A stretch of DNA of 64,000 nt, taken from positions 23,989,772-24,053,771 of the forward strand of contig NW_026622874.1 of NCBI RefSeq assembly GCF_023065955.2, written 5' to 3'. The number at the start of each line of letters is the position of its first letter. The first letter of the stretch is position 1. A model generated the notes under the pieces. That model was not told where the DNA came from and did not search any database. It worked only from the letters and a program-made list of their open reading frames with translations. The DNA comes from Ursus arctos. Taxonomy: Eukaryota; Chordata; Mammalia; Carnivora; Ursidae. Shown here in pieces: positions 1 to 10,000 of the stretch. Position numbers and translations under genes: made by a program.

Positions 1-43
1 AAATATTCGGCACAGTGCTCCACAGATAAGAATCCACAAACGG

Positions 44-250
44 AGGGGCGCCTGGGTGGCACAGCGGTTAAGCGTCTGCCTTCGGCTCAGGGCGTGATCC
101 CGGCGTTATGGAATCGAGCCCCACATCAGGCTCCTCCACTATGAGCCTGCTTCTTCCTCTCCCACTCCCCCTACTTGTGTTCCCTCTCTCGCTGGCTGCC
201 TCTATCTCTGTCGAATGAATAAATAAATAAAATCTTAAAAAAAAAAAAAA
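44..250 (+). mobile_element. CAN-SINE with perfect 16-bp target duplication
   Basis: tRNA-derived head, CT-rich body, AATAAATAAA and A-tail. The 16-bp duplication AAGAATCCACAAACGG lies at 28-43 and 251-266, so the insertion is fairly young. Confidence 0.95.
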
Positions 251-269
251 AAGAATCCACAAACGGTAG

Positions 270-440
270 CCACGTGTGTGCGATAGGCACTATTCCACGT
301 GCTTCACATATCTGTAATCCTCACCACATTCCTGCATGGTAATTGATGTAATTATTTAATATCACCATATTGCAAATGTAGAAACCAAGGCCTGGAAGGC
401 TTAAGAAAATTGCCCAAATTCAAAGCGTTAGCCGGTGGCT
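270..440 (+). repeat. MIR-like fragment
   Basis: Resembles the MIR core and end: a run of CTCACCAC, a degenerate 'cattttgcaaatg..gaaac' stretch and 'aaaattgcccaaattca'. Old and diverged. Confidence 0.6.
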
Positions 441-960
441 ATGTTAGTTAGCTATTGCTGCCTGACAAACCATTCCAAAACTCTGTGGCTTGAGATAATA
501 AGCATTTCTTTGCTCATGAGTCTGTGGGTCAGCTAGGCACTTCTGCTTACCTGGGCCAGGCTCGGCCCATCTCCACTGGCTTGTTCTTGTGTCTGTGATC
601 CACCGGTGGGCTGGTGGGAGCTGGCCGGTCTAGGATGGCCTTAGTCATATATCTAAGGATTGGTTGGTCGTTGGCTTGGGCAATGGTGGTATCTGGGCCA
701 TGTGTCTCTCTTGTCACCCAGCAGGCTAGTCCAGGTTTCTTCATATGGTGGCAGGGTCCCCAGCCCAGATTCAAAGAAAGCGCTGAGAGTACTTAATGAG
801 TAAAAGTATGAAGTTAAATTGTGAAGAGCATGGTTATAGGGAAGGTTGAAAAAAATGGGGCTATTTTTTGTAATTATTCTATCATAGTGGGAGAGTCTGG
901 ATTTGAAGTGAGGCAGTCTGGTTCCAGGGGCCTTGCTCTGAAGCATTCTGAAGACTTAAT
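440..960. repeat. Old mammalian interspersed repeat, family not assigned
   Basis: Contains the common 'TTAGCTATTGCTGCCTGACAA' type sequence and a 'GAGTCTGTGGGTCAGCTAGG' stretch found in an old repeat family. I cannot name the family with confidence. Confidence 0.4.
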
Positions 961-966
961 GGCTTG

Positions 967-2160
967 ATGTCTGCTGGCAAGAGTCTTGCTATTTCCTGCT
1001 CCTGCCCATGGGCACGGAGTGCCATGGCAACAGCCTCCACTTCCTCCCTAGTGCTAGGGACTTCCTAGCAATGCCAGCTGTTCCGCCTTGCCTACATTTC
1101 TTGCTACTCCTTTGGAATAAAGGAATCTGCTTTATGATCACTTGGGTCCTGAGCATTCCTGTTTTTGTTTGTTTGTTTTGTTTTGTTTGCAAATTTTCAT
1201 TTCCTCTTTTAGCCACACTTCTGCTTCCTCATCTTTTTATTTTATTCTTCACAAGTCACAGAACAGGTACGATGAACGTTTACGACAGTCAAAGGAAAGC
1301 GGGAAAATCTGGATTTAATTAGCAAAATTGTGATGAAGCTGTGAGAACATCAGTCATATATCTGATTCAATTTGACCCCATTCTTTTCTTGTCAAGATCG
1401 AAGAAGAGCTTCCGGTAAGTAAAACACAGTTTATTCTCACTCTTAGAGCTGATCCTTGCAGCCTTAGGGATCTTTCTGGTCCAAAGAAGGGAAGGGTGGG
1501 GACACTGTGTCCCAATATCTAACATGTTGTGTGTAGAAAGGGGAAGCCAGAGGGGTGGCGGGGGACCTCCTTGTATTTAGCCTTGGCCTAGGCTTCTCTG
1601 CATGTTCTCCCCCTTGGTTTCCCTCCCACTCCTGAGCCTGCTTGCCTCTGCTCTTGGTGGTGGCTCCTTCTTCAGAGTCTGGAGCTCTGGACTCAGCCTC
1701 ATGCCTGGGGTCTCTGTGGGCACACTGAAGTCTCCTCCTACCAGAACAGTTGTCACACTCTCCATGTCTCTTGGGCCACCCCTCTTTGATTCTCCTGGTT
1801 CAAGATGGTCAAGGGTTGGCCTCGCCAGCAAGGCTGGCTGTTCCTTGAGGACAGGAGTATCTCCCACCGCAGCATTCAGGACACAGCATGCATTGCAGTG
1901 CTAGGAAAGTGGCAAGCACAGAACTTCTAGAGCAGAAAGGAATCTTAAAAACCATGTTACATGAGAGAAGTGAGACTCCACATGGTTAAACCATCTCCCA
2001 CCTGAGGTGACTCCCCTGAAGGGCCACAGCGCTGGCTGCAGAATCAAGTCCACAGACTGCCAGCCTGGTGCCCTTGTGGGGAGGCCTCAGTGCCTCCCCG
2101 GGGCCGGGGCAGTGAGTTGAGTGTGCCCAGATGGGTGAGGGAGCTTGGGCTCTGCGTTTA
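967..2160. other. No gene recognised
   Basis: Apparently unique sequence upstream of RNASEL. Short open frames exist on both strands (for example 1602-1904), with no homology that I recognise. Confidence 0.5.
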
Positions 2161-2164
2161 TTTA

Positions 2165-2285
2165 GCCTCTCTGAGTCTCAGGTTCGCTGTACTCAGGATT
2201 GTCAGGGGTCAACAGGGGTCATGTCACTTGTGAAGCAATGGGCAGGGTGCCTGGGCACACAGTAGGTGCTTAATAAATACTTCTT
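2165..2285 (-). repeat. MIR-like fragment
   Basis: The end 'CACAGTAGGTGCTTAATAAA' and the preceding 'GAGTCTCAGGTT' follow the MIR pattern in reverse. Confidence 0.6.
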
Positions 2286-2345
2286 TACGACTCATTTCCT
2301 CAAGAAGGTATGGGATTTACAATAACGTGGTAAAGATGAGACGTG

Positions 2346-2546
2346 TAGGCGCCTGGGTGGCTCAGTCAAGTGTCTGCCTTGGGCTCAGGGCGTGATCCCA
2401 GAGTCCTGGGATCGAGCCCCACATCAGGCTCCTCCGCTGGGAGCCTGCTTCTTCCTCTCCCACTCCCCCTGCTTGTGTTCCCTCTCTCGCTGGCTGTCTC
2501 TCTCTGCGTCAAATAAATAAATAAAATCTCTTAAAAAAAATAAAAA
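2346..2546 (+). mobile_element. CAN-SINE with 15-bp target duplication
   Basis: Complete SINE just before the CpG island. TAAAGATGAGACGTG occurs at 2331-2345 and 2547-2561. Confidence 0.95.
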
Positions 2547-2699
2547 TAAAGATGAGACGTGAAGCTGTGGACTGAAGCCTCAAGGGCGGGAAGGCGTGGG
2601 CCTTCAGATCGACCCTCTGCAGCAGAGCTGAGGCCTCGCGCCGTCCTGCAAAGGGTTAAAGGGGAGGTCGGCCTGGCGGCGGCTTTACCCTCCCCGCGC

Positions 2700-2832
2700 C
2701 TGCCTCGCTCCTTCCCTCTCTCAGCCCCGCCCCGCTGACTCCGTGACAGCCGAGAGGAAGTGCTTTCCTGCCCGCCCGCGATCTGCCCATTGCAGGCTGT
2801 TCACGGAAGAGCCCGGGGCGTCTGGGTCGAAG
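2700..2832 (+). other. RNASEL: Likely non-coding exon 1 of RNASEL
   Basis: A good splice donor (AAG followed by GTAAGA at 2833) lies in the CpG island downstream of the GC box. The human gene also has a 5' untranslated exon before the large coding exon. The 5' edge is a guess; the donor is the better-supported end. Confidence 0.45.
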
Positions 2833-3064
2833 GTAAGAGAGACGCAAAGAGGAGAGCTGGGGTAGCTTGAGAAATCGTTCCCTTTGAGGGATTCCTTGGG
2901 CTGGGGCTCTGGAGAGGGAAGGGGGTGTGCTGCGGGCGGCGTGGACGCGGAGCGCTGGCCGCGGCTCTCGGGTGCTGAGCGCCCCCCGCCCCCGCGGAAG
3001 TCCACACGGGTCCCTAAGCCGGCCGGCTCGCTCTGTCCAGCGCCGCTGCGGAGAGCGAGAACTC

Positions 3065-3076
3065 GAAACCGAAAGC
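3065..3076 (+). promoter_or_regulatory. Candidate IRF/ISRE element
   Basis: GAAACCGAAAGC fits the IRF-binding consensus GAAASYGAAASY exactly. It sits in the CpG island about 230 bp inside the likely first intron of RNASEL. RNASEL belongs to the interferon response, so the site is plausible; binding is inference. Confidence 0.5.
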
Positions 3077-3534
3077 AGGCTTGTGCCCCACGGCGCTCTT
3101 GCTGGCGGTCTCTGCACTCAGGTATTCCACTTGGGGGTTTCTTCGACTGCCTTCTCTTCTCTGCTCCTTGATTTAGACCAGCCTGGCTCACGCCTGTTGT
3201 AGCAGGAACTTTGAGCGCAAACGTGTGTCTCAAAGGTTTCATTGCCAGGTGATTGTGATTTTGTAGCACAATCGATTTAGATCTCTGAGGGTGGGGGCTT
3301 GGAGACTGTTGCCGAAAATGGGGCGCTTTGCGGGTTCTGTAGCAGGTGTTTTACAAATCTGCAAGGAACAGTTCGGTGCTGTCTGATGCCTGAATTGCGG
3401 CTCTGTTGCCCACATCGGACGGAGGGCAGTTGGACTAACTCAACACGGCTCCCTTATTTGGGTAGTGTGTGTATGCACATGGATGGCGAGAGTAGGAATC
3501 GCTGGATTTTGTTTTTCATGAAGGGACGTTATTA

Positions 3535-3745
3535 AGTCTAGCATTTATTGAATGCCTCATATTTGCCATACTTTACATGCATGAATGTATTTATTGTTGC
3601 CCCCTTTTGAGGGAACGGGAAATTGAGAATAACCTAATGTTAACACAATTAGAAAGTAACAATCTGAAGTGAAATGACCAGGGGTTCAAACTTTAATCTT
3701 GTGAGGGCGGAGTCCAAGCTCTTTCCACTTCTCTATGCTACTTTG
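3535..3745 (+). repeat. MIR fragment
   Basis: Starts with AGCATTTATTGAATGCC and ends in a 'gtccaagctctttccact' type segment, the pattern of a MIR. Confidence 0.65.
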
Positions 3746-4802
3746 AATACAAGCACATATGCATAAAGAAGACATGCACAGAGCCAGCAAATGCACCGAG
3801 AGGTGTAAGAAATGCAAATAGATATAAGAAATGCAAATTGACACAAAGCACATTTTCCCCCCTATAAATGAGGGTTCTTTTCTTTTAAGAGACCATCTAT
3901 TTCTAGTGAGAATATGTTAATATGACATTGGAAGAAATTTATTAACATAGGTTGAGAATTTTTAAAACAATGATATCCTTTTGTTACCGGACAGAGAACT
4001 GGTTCCAAACTCAGGTTTGGCTGCTAGCTGCTCAAAAGGGAAGGTTGTCTTATTTGGGAAGCTGGCAACCTGGGAAGATGGCAGACTAATGTCTCCAAGA
4101 CCATCTCCCCCATCCTAGGGGAAGCAGGAGGGTTTTAGGGGGAAAGGCGTGGGAAAGAGGGTGGGGTTAGGTGGGAAATGCGTGCAGGAGTGGCAAGTGC
4201 CCAACCAGTTAGTCATATGTCTGTATGACCCTAAACAGTCAGGCTGGCATCTGTGGCCTCTGTTTCCCGAATGTAGTCAGGCCTTATCTTCTGGGAAAGT
4301 TTGGTCCTTCCCTCCTCAAGGCCAGTGGTCTGCAAATCTCAAGGGAAGTAAGTTAGTTCTGCTACAGATCAAGGGACTTAGGTCAGCAAGCAAAGAGTGG
4401 ATGAGCTTGAAACAAATTAACACTTAAGACCTGTTGGCATGCTGTTACACTTTGACCAGTCATTCAATACTTGGAAATTTATCATAAGAAATCAATACGA
4501 AAACCAGCTTTACGAAGTTAAATTTACTGCAACATTATTTAGAATTGTTAAAAAAAAATTCTAACTTTAAAAATCTTGTTTAAAAATTGTTCTTAAAAAT
4601 TGTTCTTAAAAACGGTTCGGTAATAGGGCAATGAAGTAACTGACTGGTGACATATTGCATAGCCATTAAAAATGTTTTAAAAGACTTTGTGATAACAGGA
4701 AATTATTTGTACTATGGCCATAAATGAAAGCAGGATATTTATACAGTATCCTCATAGCATGATCTCAACTATTTTTTAAAAATTTATAGAAATATACTAA
4801 AA

Positions 4803-5012
4803 TAGGGGCACCTGGGTGGTTCAGGTGGTTGGGCATCTGACTCTTGTTATCGGTTCAGGTCATGATCTCAGGGTTGTGAGATGGAGCCTTGTGGCGGGCT
4901 CCGTGCATAGCGCAGAGTCGCTTGAGACTCCCTCTCCCTCTCCTTCTGCCCCTCCCCCTGCTCACTCTGTCTCTCTAAATAAATAAATAAATAAAAATCT
5001 TTAAAAAAAAGA
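4803..5012 (+). mobile_element. CAN-SINE, older subtype
   Basis: Head with GGCACCTGGGTGGTTCAGG; duplication GAAATATACTAAAA at 4789-4802 and 5013-5026. Confidence 0.93.
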
Positions 5013-5037
5013 GAAATATACTAAAAACTAAAATCTT

Positions 5038-5222
5038 TTTTTAAAAAGATTTTATTTATTTATTTGTCAGAGAGAGAGCACAAGCAGGGGGAGCGGCAGG
5101 CAGAGGGAGAAGCAGGCTCCCCACCGAGCAGGGAGCCCGATACCAGACTCCATCCCAGGACCCTGGGATCATGACCTGAGCCAAAGGCAGACGCTTAACC
5201 GACTGAGTCACCCAGGTGTCCC
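5038..5222 (-). mobile_element. CAN-SINE, minus strand
   Basis: Reverse-oriented SINE; duplication CTAAAATCTT at 5028-5037 and 5223-5232. It lies 25 bp from the preceding SINE in opposite orientation. Confidence 0.93.
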
Positions 5223-5485
5223 CTAAAATCTTAACAATGTCTATTTCTGGGTGGTGGGACTACAGTGTAATAGTTTTCTTGTTTTTAATTTATATATGTT
5301 CATAATATTCTATAGTAAATAGTTCTATATAAATAAGTAGATGTATTTTGAAAAAGTTGCTAGTAAAATTAATTTTTCTAATTCAAATGCTTTCTCACTA
5401 TTATAAAATGACAAAATAGCTCATCTCCAGGTGGACTATCAGAAGACTGCAAGAGTATTTCCTTCCTCATATTGTTGGTCCACAG

Positions 5486-5611
5486 CCAGATAATCCCTGT
5501 TTACCCTGATAGTTCAAAGAGCTCCATGTCTCTTTGATCAAGTCCCAAGGAGATAAGTTTTCATTTTCTCAAAGAAAAGGCACAGAGGTGTAGCCAGTGG
5601 TAATTACCATC
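5486..5611 (+). other. RNASEL: 5' untranslated part of the first coding exon
   Basis: The acceptor at 5485 follows a pyrimidine tract (about 5459-5480), giving about 126 nt of leader before the ATG. A closer CAG exists at 5581-5583 but lacks a comparable tract. Confidence 0.4.
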
Positions 5612-7085
5612 ATGGAGACCGAGAGCCATAACAGTCTTCAGGAGAGACCCACACCCTCCAGCAATGGGAGGACATCAGTCGATGGCGATAAGTTAATCAA
5701 AGCTGTTAAAGACGGAAACATCAACCTGGTACAGCAGTTGCTGGAAGGAGGGGCTGATGTCAACTTCCAGGACGAGTGGGGCTGGTCACCTTTGCATAAC
5801 GCGGTACAAGGTGACCAGGAGGACATGGTGGATCTTCTGCTTCGTTATGGTGCTGACCCTTGTCTGAAGAAGAAGAATGAGGCCACTCCCTTCATCATTG
5901 CTGGGATTGTGGGAAATGTGAAGTTGCTCAGACTATTCCTTTCTAGAGGAGCAGATGTCAATGAGTGTGATGCTAATGGCTTCACAGCTTTCATGGAAGC
6001 TGCTGTGAATGGTAGAGTGGAAGCCTTAAAATTCCTGTATGAGAATGGGGCAAAGGTGAATTTGAGTCGAAGGACAAAGCAGGATCAAAAGAGGCTTAGA
6101 AAAGGAGGGACCACAGCTGTAATGGATGCTGCTGAAAATGGACATGTAGATGTCTTGAAGATCCTCCTTGATGAGATGGGGGCAGATGTCAAAGCCTGTG
6201 ACAATATGGGCAGAAATGCTTTGATCTATGCATTTAGGAGCTCTGATGATAGAAATCTGGAGGGCATCACTCGCCTTCTGCTGGACCATGGGGCTGATGT
6301 CAATGTGAGGGGAGAGGAAGGGAAGACACCCCTGATCCTGGCAGTGGAAAAGAAGCACTTGGGTTTGGTGCAGATGCTTCTGGAACAAGAACATATAGAG
6401 ATTGATGATACAGACAGGGAGGGCAAAACAGTGCTTCTGTTGGCCGTCCAACACAGACTGAAGGACGTTGCTCAACTGTTATGCGAGAAAGGCGCCAGCA
6501 CGGACTGTGGGGATCTGGTGATGATAGCGAGGCGCAACTATGACCCTTCCCTTGTAAAGCTGCTTCTCTCTTACGGAGCCAGAGAAGTTTGTCCCCCTCC
6601 TGCTGAAGACTGGAAGCCTCAGAGCTCACGCTGGGGGAAGGCCTTGGAACATCTCTACAGAATATACCGCCCTATGATTGGCAACCTCAAGATCTTTATT
6701 GATGAAGAATATAAAATTGCTGACACTTCTGAAGGGGGCATCTACCTTGGCTTCTACGAAGGGCAGGAAGTAGCTGTGAAGCGGTTCTATGAAGGCAGCA
6801 CCCGTGGACAACAGGAAGTCTCCTGTCTGCAGAGCAGCCGAGCAAACAGTGACTTGGTGACATTCTATGGGAGTGAGAGCCACAAGGGCTGTCTGTATGT
6901 GTGTCTTGCCCTCTGTGAGCGGACACTGGAGGAACACCTGACCACGCACCGTGGGGAGGCTGTGGAAAATGAGGAAGATGAGTTTGCCCGAAACGTCCTC
7001 TTATCTGTGTTTAAGGCTGTTGAAGAACTACATCTGCGGTGTGGATACACTCACCAGGATCTGCACCCACAGAACATCTTCATAG
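5612..7085 (+). CDS. RNASEL: RNASEL coding exon 1 (ankyrin repeats and N-lobe of the kinase-like domain)
   Basis: Encodes residues 1-491 plus the first base of codon 492 (Asp). It carries all ankyrin repeats, in which ADVN-type repeat ends recur at about 48-51, 114-117, 191-194 and 228-231, then the kinase-like domain as far as [11 protein letters not shown]. Residues that align with known human 2-5A contacts are Trp58, Lys87, Phe124, Glu129 and Arg153; the position of human Tyr135 is Asn133. The donor is GTGAGT at 7086. The frame stays open past the donor to a stop at 7199-7201, but that tail does not resemble RNase L and is intronic. Confidence 0.97.
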
Positions 7086-10000
7086 GTGAGTCCCCAGTCT
7101 TCTCTCAGAAATCACGGGGTCTTTATTTACAAAAAGAAAGGATTTTCATTATAGGTAGGAAAGGAGTAGAGGAAATGCGGATTATTCAGTTTGAGGATTA
7201 ATGTAACAGAGTCGTAGTTACAGTGCCGGCTCTCCTGCTACCAGGTGTAACCCTTACCCCACAGGGAGGTCGCAGATGCCAGTGAAATACCAGGCCAATC
7301 TCTGTTTCGTTTGGCAAATATAAGTATGAAGGTTATGTCTTGGATGGGGTCAGCTCCAGAAATTTGAATTCCTAAAGTAGCCTGCAAGTCAGAGAATCCT
7401 GAAGCTGTGTTCCTTCAGCCAAGATGGTAGCCACTGTGAAATTCTTTTTTTTTTAAGATTTTATGTATTTATTTGTCAGAGAGAGAGAGCACACAGTCAG
7501 GGGAAGCGGCAGGCAGAGGGAGAAGCAGGCTCCCCACCGAGCAAGGAGCCCGATGTGGGACTCAATCATGGGACCCTGGGATCATGACCTGAGCCGAAGG
7601 CAGACGCCTAACTGACTGAGCCACCCAGGCACCCCTCCACTGTGAAATTTAATGGCAAAACCGAGGTCAAAATTGGGCAGCCAGGATAAGATGGAATGAG
7701 TGAAACAGACTGCAAGTGGGGCGAACGAGTCTGCACCCACGGGCCTCACCCAAAAACAAAGTAAATGAAAGCAGCATTAGAGGCAAGAAGCAGGGCTAAT
7801 GTGAAGTCCCGCAAGGCCGTGTGGTGCAGCAGCAGGGGTCTCGGCTTCAGCCACGTGGAGGGAGGCTTGCAGCCTCGTCCTGCCACTTCGTAGCTTTGCA
7901 GCCTCGAACAAGTCACCTGGTTCTGTGAGCCTAGTTCCTCACTTAAAGTAAGTAATACCTCCTTCATAAGGTTGTTAGGAGGTCTAAGTACGGTGCGTTA
8001 GACAAGTTACCTGTATGTTGTAGGTGCTCAACAAAGGCCGGGTACTTGTCTAGAGGGCTGAGCAGAAACAGATGCCTTCCTACAGACTGCACTGAGATTC
8101 AAGGTAGGTGTAGGGGAACAAGAGGAAAAGAGGGTCCAGGTATTGAAAGGCAGAGAACGGTATTTAAGGTCCTGGACAAGACCTGGAAAGAAGTAGGTAG
8201 ACATCAAAGTACACCTGGAATCGGCTTTTAGTTTGAGGACAGGTGCTGGTGGCACTCCTTCTTGGTTTTAAGCAACTTTGTTGGGGAGACTGACCAAGGC
8301 CAGAAATACGTACAGCTGTACAGAGTGAGGCAGAGTCCTCGACATGCAGCCGAGGGCGGCGTCCTTCCCAGTTCTAACGCTGATCTTGATGCAAAAGAGT
8401 CACGTCTCACGTGCTAAAGGAAAATTACTTGTCACTACCTCTTTTCTGGCACTTCTGGCACCACCTCTCCTATTCTTAAGCTCGAACAATAGAGAATTGA
8501 GAATTGACTCTATTTTGGCCTTCCGGTGGTGAACCTAACACGTATTACAGACTATTCCTTGTATTAAATCCCTAAAATGATAGGAGAAGATTGTTAAATG
8601 AATTCCTAGCTGAGATCAAAATAACAAAAGAAGTTTTACAGAACAAAATCTTTGAGGAATCGTAAAGAGACTGAACACGATAGGCTGGGATTAGAGAAGG
8701 ACACAGGAGCCCAGGACAAATGCAGAATGCCACAGCTAAATATTACTCATGGGAATGGGAACAGTGCAAAGAAACACCACCCAGGAGGCCTGGAAGCCAG
8801 CAGCAGGAGAGGACAGAAGACCAGCTAGCGGGCAGATTGTTGCCTCCGTAGAAACTAGGAAGATCACACCCTGTGCATTCCGCACAGACCAAGCATCTGT
8901 CCCAGGCCCGTCTGTCTGCAGACAGGGCTACTCCTTGAGATGCTGGGCGGTTAATGATCTCAAGAGAAACAAAGAGCAGTCAAATCCACAAGATTTCTGC
9001 CAAAGCACCCTACTAAGTGCTTACCCCCAAGTTTCACTGACTAAAATGCAAAGCAGAAGTTCTGACAACTGCCTCCATCTCTCCCCCATGCTTAGTGGCA
9101 TTAACAGAAGCAACTCAAAGGGCATCAGGGATTCTCAACTGCAAAGTAAGGCTTGCAGTCAAATCACTGAAGATATTTATGAGGTGCTGATACCATGAAA
9201 GAGACATGAAATAGAAGAACTTAGAGGCAAAGTGTGTTAGTTTCCTATGGCTGCTGGAACAAATGATCACAAATTTGGTGGCTTACAAGAGTAGAAATGT
9301 GTTCTCCCATAGTTCTGGAGGCAAGAAGTATGAAATCAGTTCCGCTGGCCCCAAATCACATGTCAGCAAGGCCAAATTGCCTCTGTAGGCTGGGGGGGGG
9401 GGGACCCTGTTCCCTGCCTCTTCCCCCTTCTGGTGGCCGCTAGTATTCCTTGGCTTGTGGCATCACTCAGTCTCTGCCTCTGTGGAAGCTTTCTCTTCTG
9501 TTGTCAGATGTCCCTCACCTCCCTTGCATGGGGATATGTGTGATTGCATTTAGCACTCACCTGCTAACCTGGGATAATCTCTCCTATTTCAAGATTCTCT
9601 CTCTCTCTCTCTTTTTTTTTTTTTCTTTAGAGAGGGAGAGAGAGCGTGAGCAGGGAGGGGCAGAGGGAGGAGAGAGAGAAACTTAAGTAGGCTCCATGCT
9701 CACCACAGAACCTGACACGGGGCTCAGTGTCACGACCCTGAGATCATTACCTGAGCCTAAAGCAAGAGTCGGATGTCTAACTGACTAAGCCATCCAGGCT
9801 CCCACTGTTTCAAGATCCTTAATCACATCTGCAAAGTCCTTTTGTGTGTGTGACTATATAAAGTAATATTTGCAGATTCCAGGGGTTAGGACATGGGTAT
9901 TTGCTTAGTTTGCCGTCTGGAGTAACCACAGTACTTTAAAGTAAGTATAATTAATAAAACCAGAGAACAAAGATGGGCTATTTCATCCAAGAAGCAAAGA

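Larger units (their letters stand above)
2580..3270 (+). promoter_or_regulatory. RNASEL: CpG-island promoter region of RNASEL
   Basis: This stretch is rich in G, C and CpG, unlike the surrounding DNA. It contains a GC box (CCCCGCCCC, 2725-2733), an ETS/PU.1-type site (GAGGAAGTG, 2754-2762) and an IRF-type element at 3065-3074. It lies 2.3-3 kb upstream of the first coding exon on the same strand, where a non-coding first exon of RNASEL is expected. The exact start of transcription cannot be read from sequence. Long open frames on the minus strand here are a by-product of the GC content. Confidence 0.65.
2833..5485 (+). other. RNASEL: Putative RNASEL intron 1
   Basis: Runs from the donor at 2833 to the pyrimidine-rich acceptor ending CACAG at 5485. 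It holds the 3' part of the CpG island, a MIR (about 3535-3745) and two CAN-SINEs in opposite orientations (4803-5012 and 5038-5222). I see nothing recognisable in 3750-4800. Confidence 0.4.

Noticed and set aside
2656..3269. Proteins on the minus strand of the CpG island (153 and 182 codons)
   Set aside because: Open frames are expected in GC-rich DNA; no domain and no similar protein is recognised.
5597..5611. RNASEL start at 5597
   Set aside because: That codon is GTG. The ATG at 5612 has a good context and fits the human N-terminus.
7086..7201. Coding extension of RNASEL exon 1 past 7085
   Set aside because: A strong donor GTGAGT lies at 7086, and the next exon supplies the expected DSK..LADF sequence in phase.
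8749..9198. 149-codon protein in an RNASEL intron
   Set aside because: No recognisable domain, no splice or promoter context, low-complexity-free but unremarkable; chance frame.
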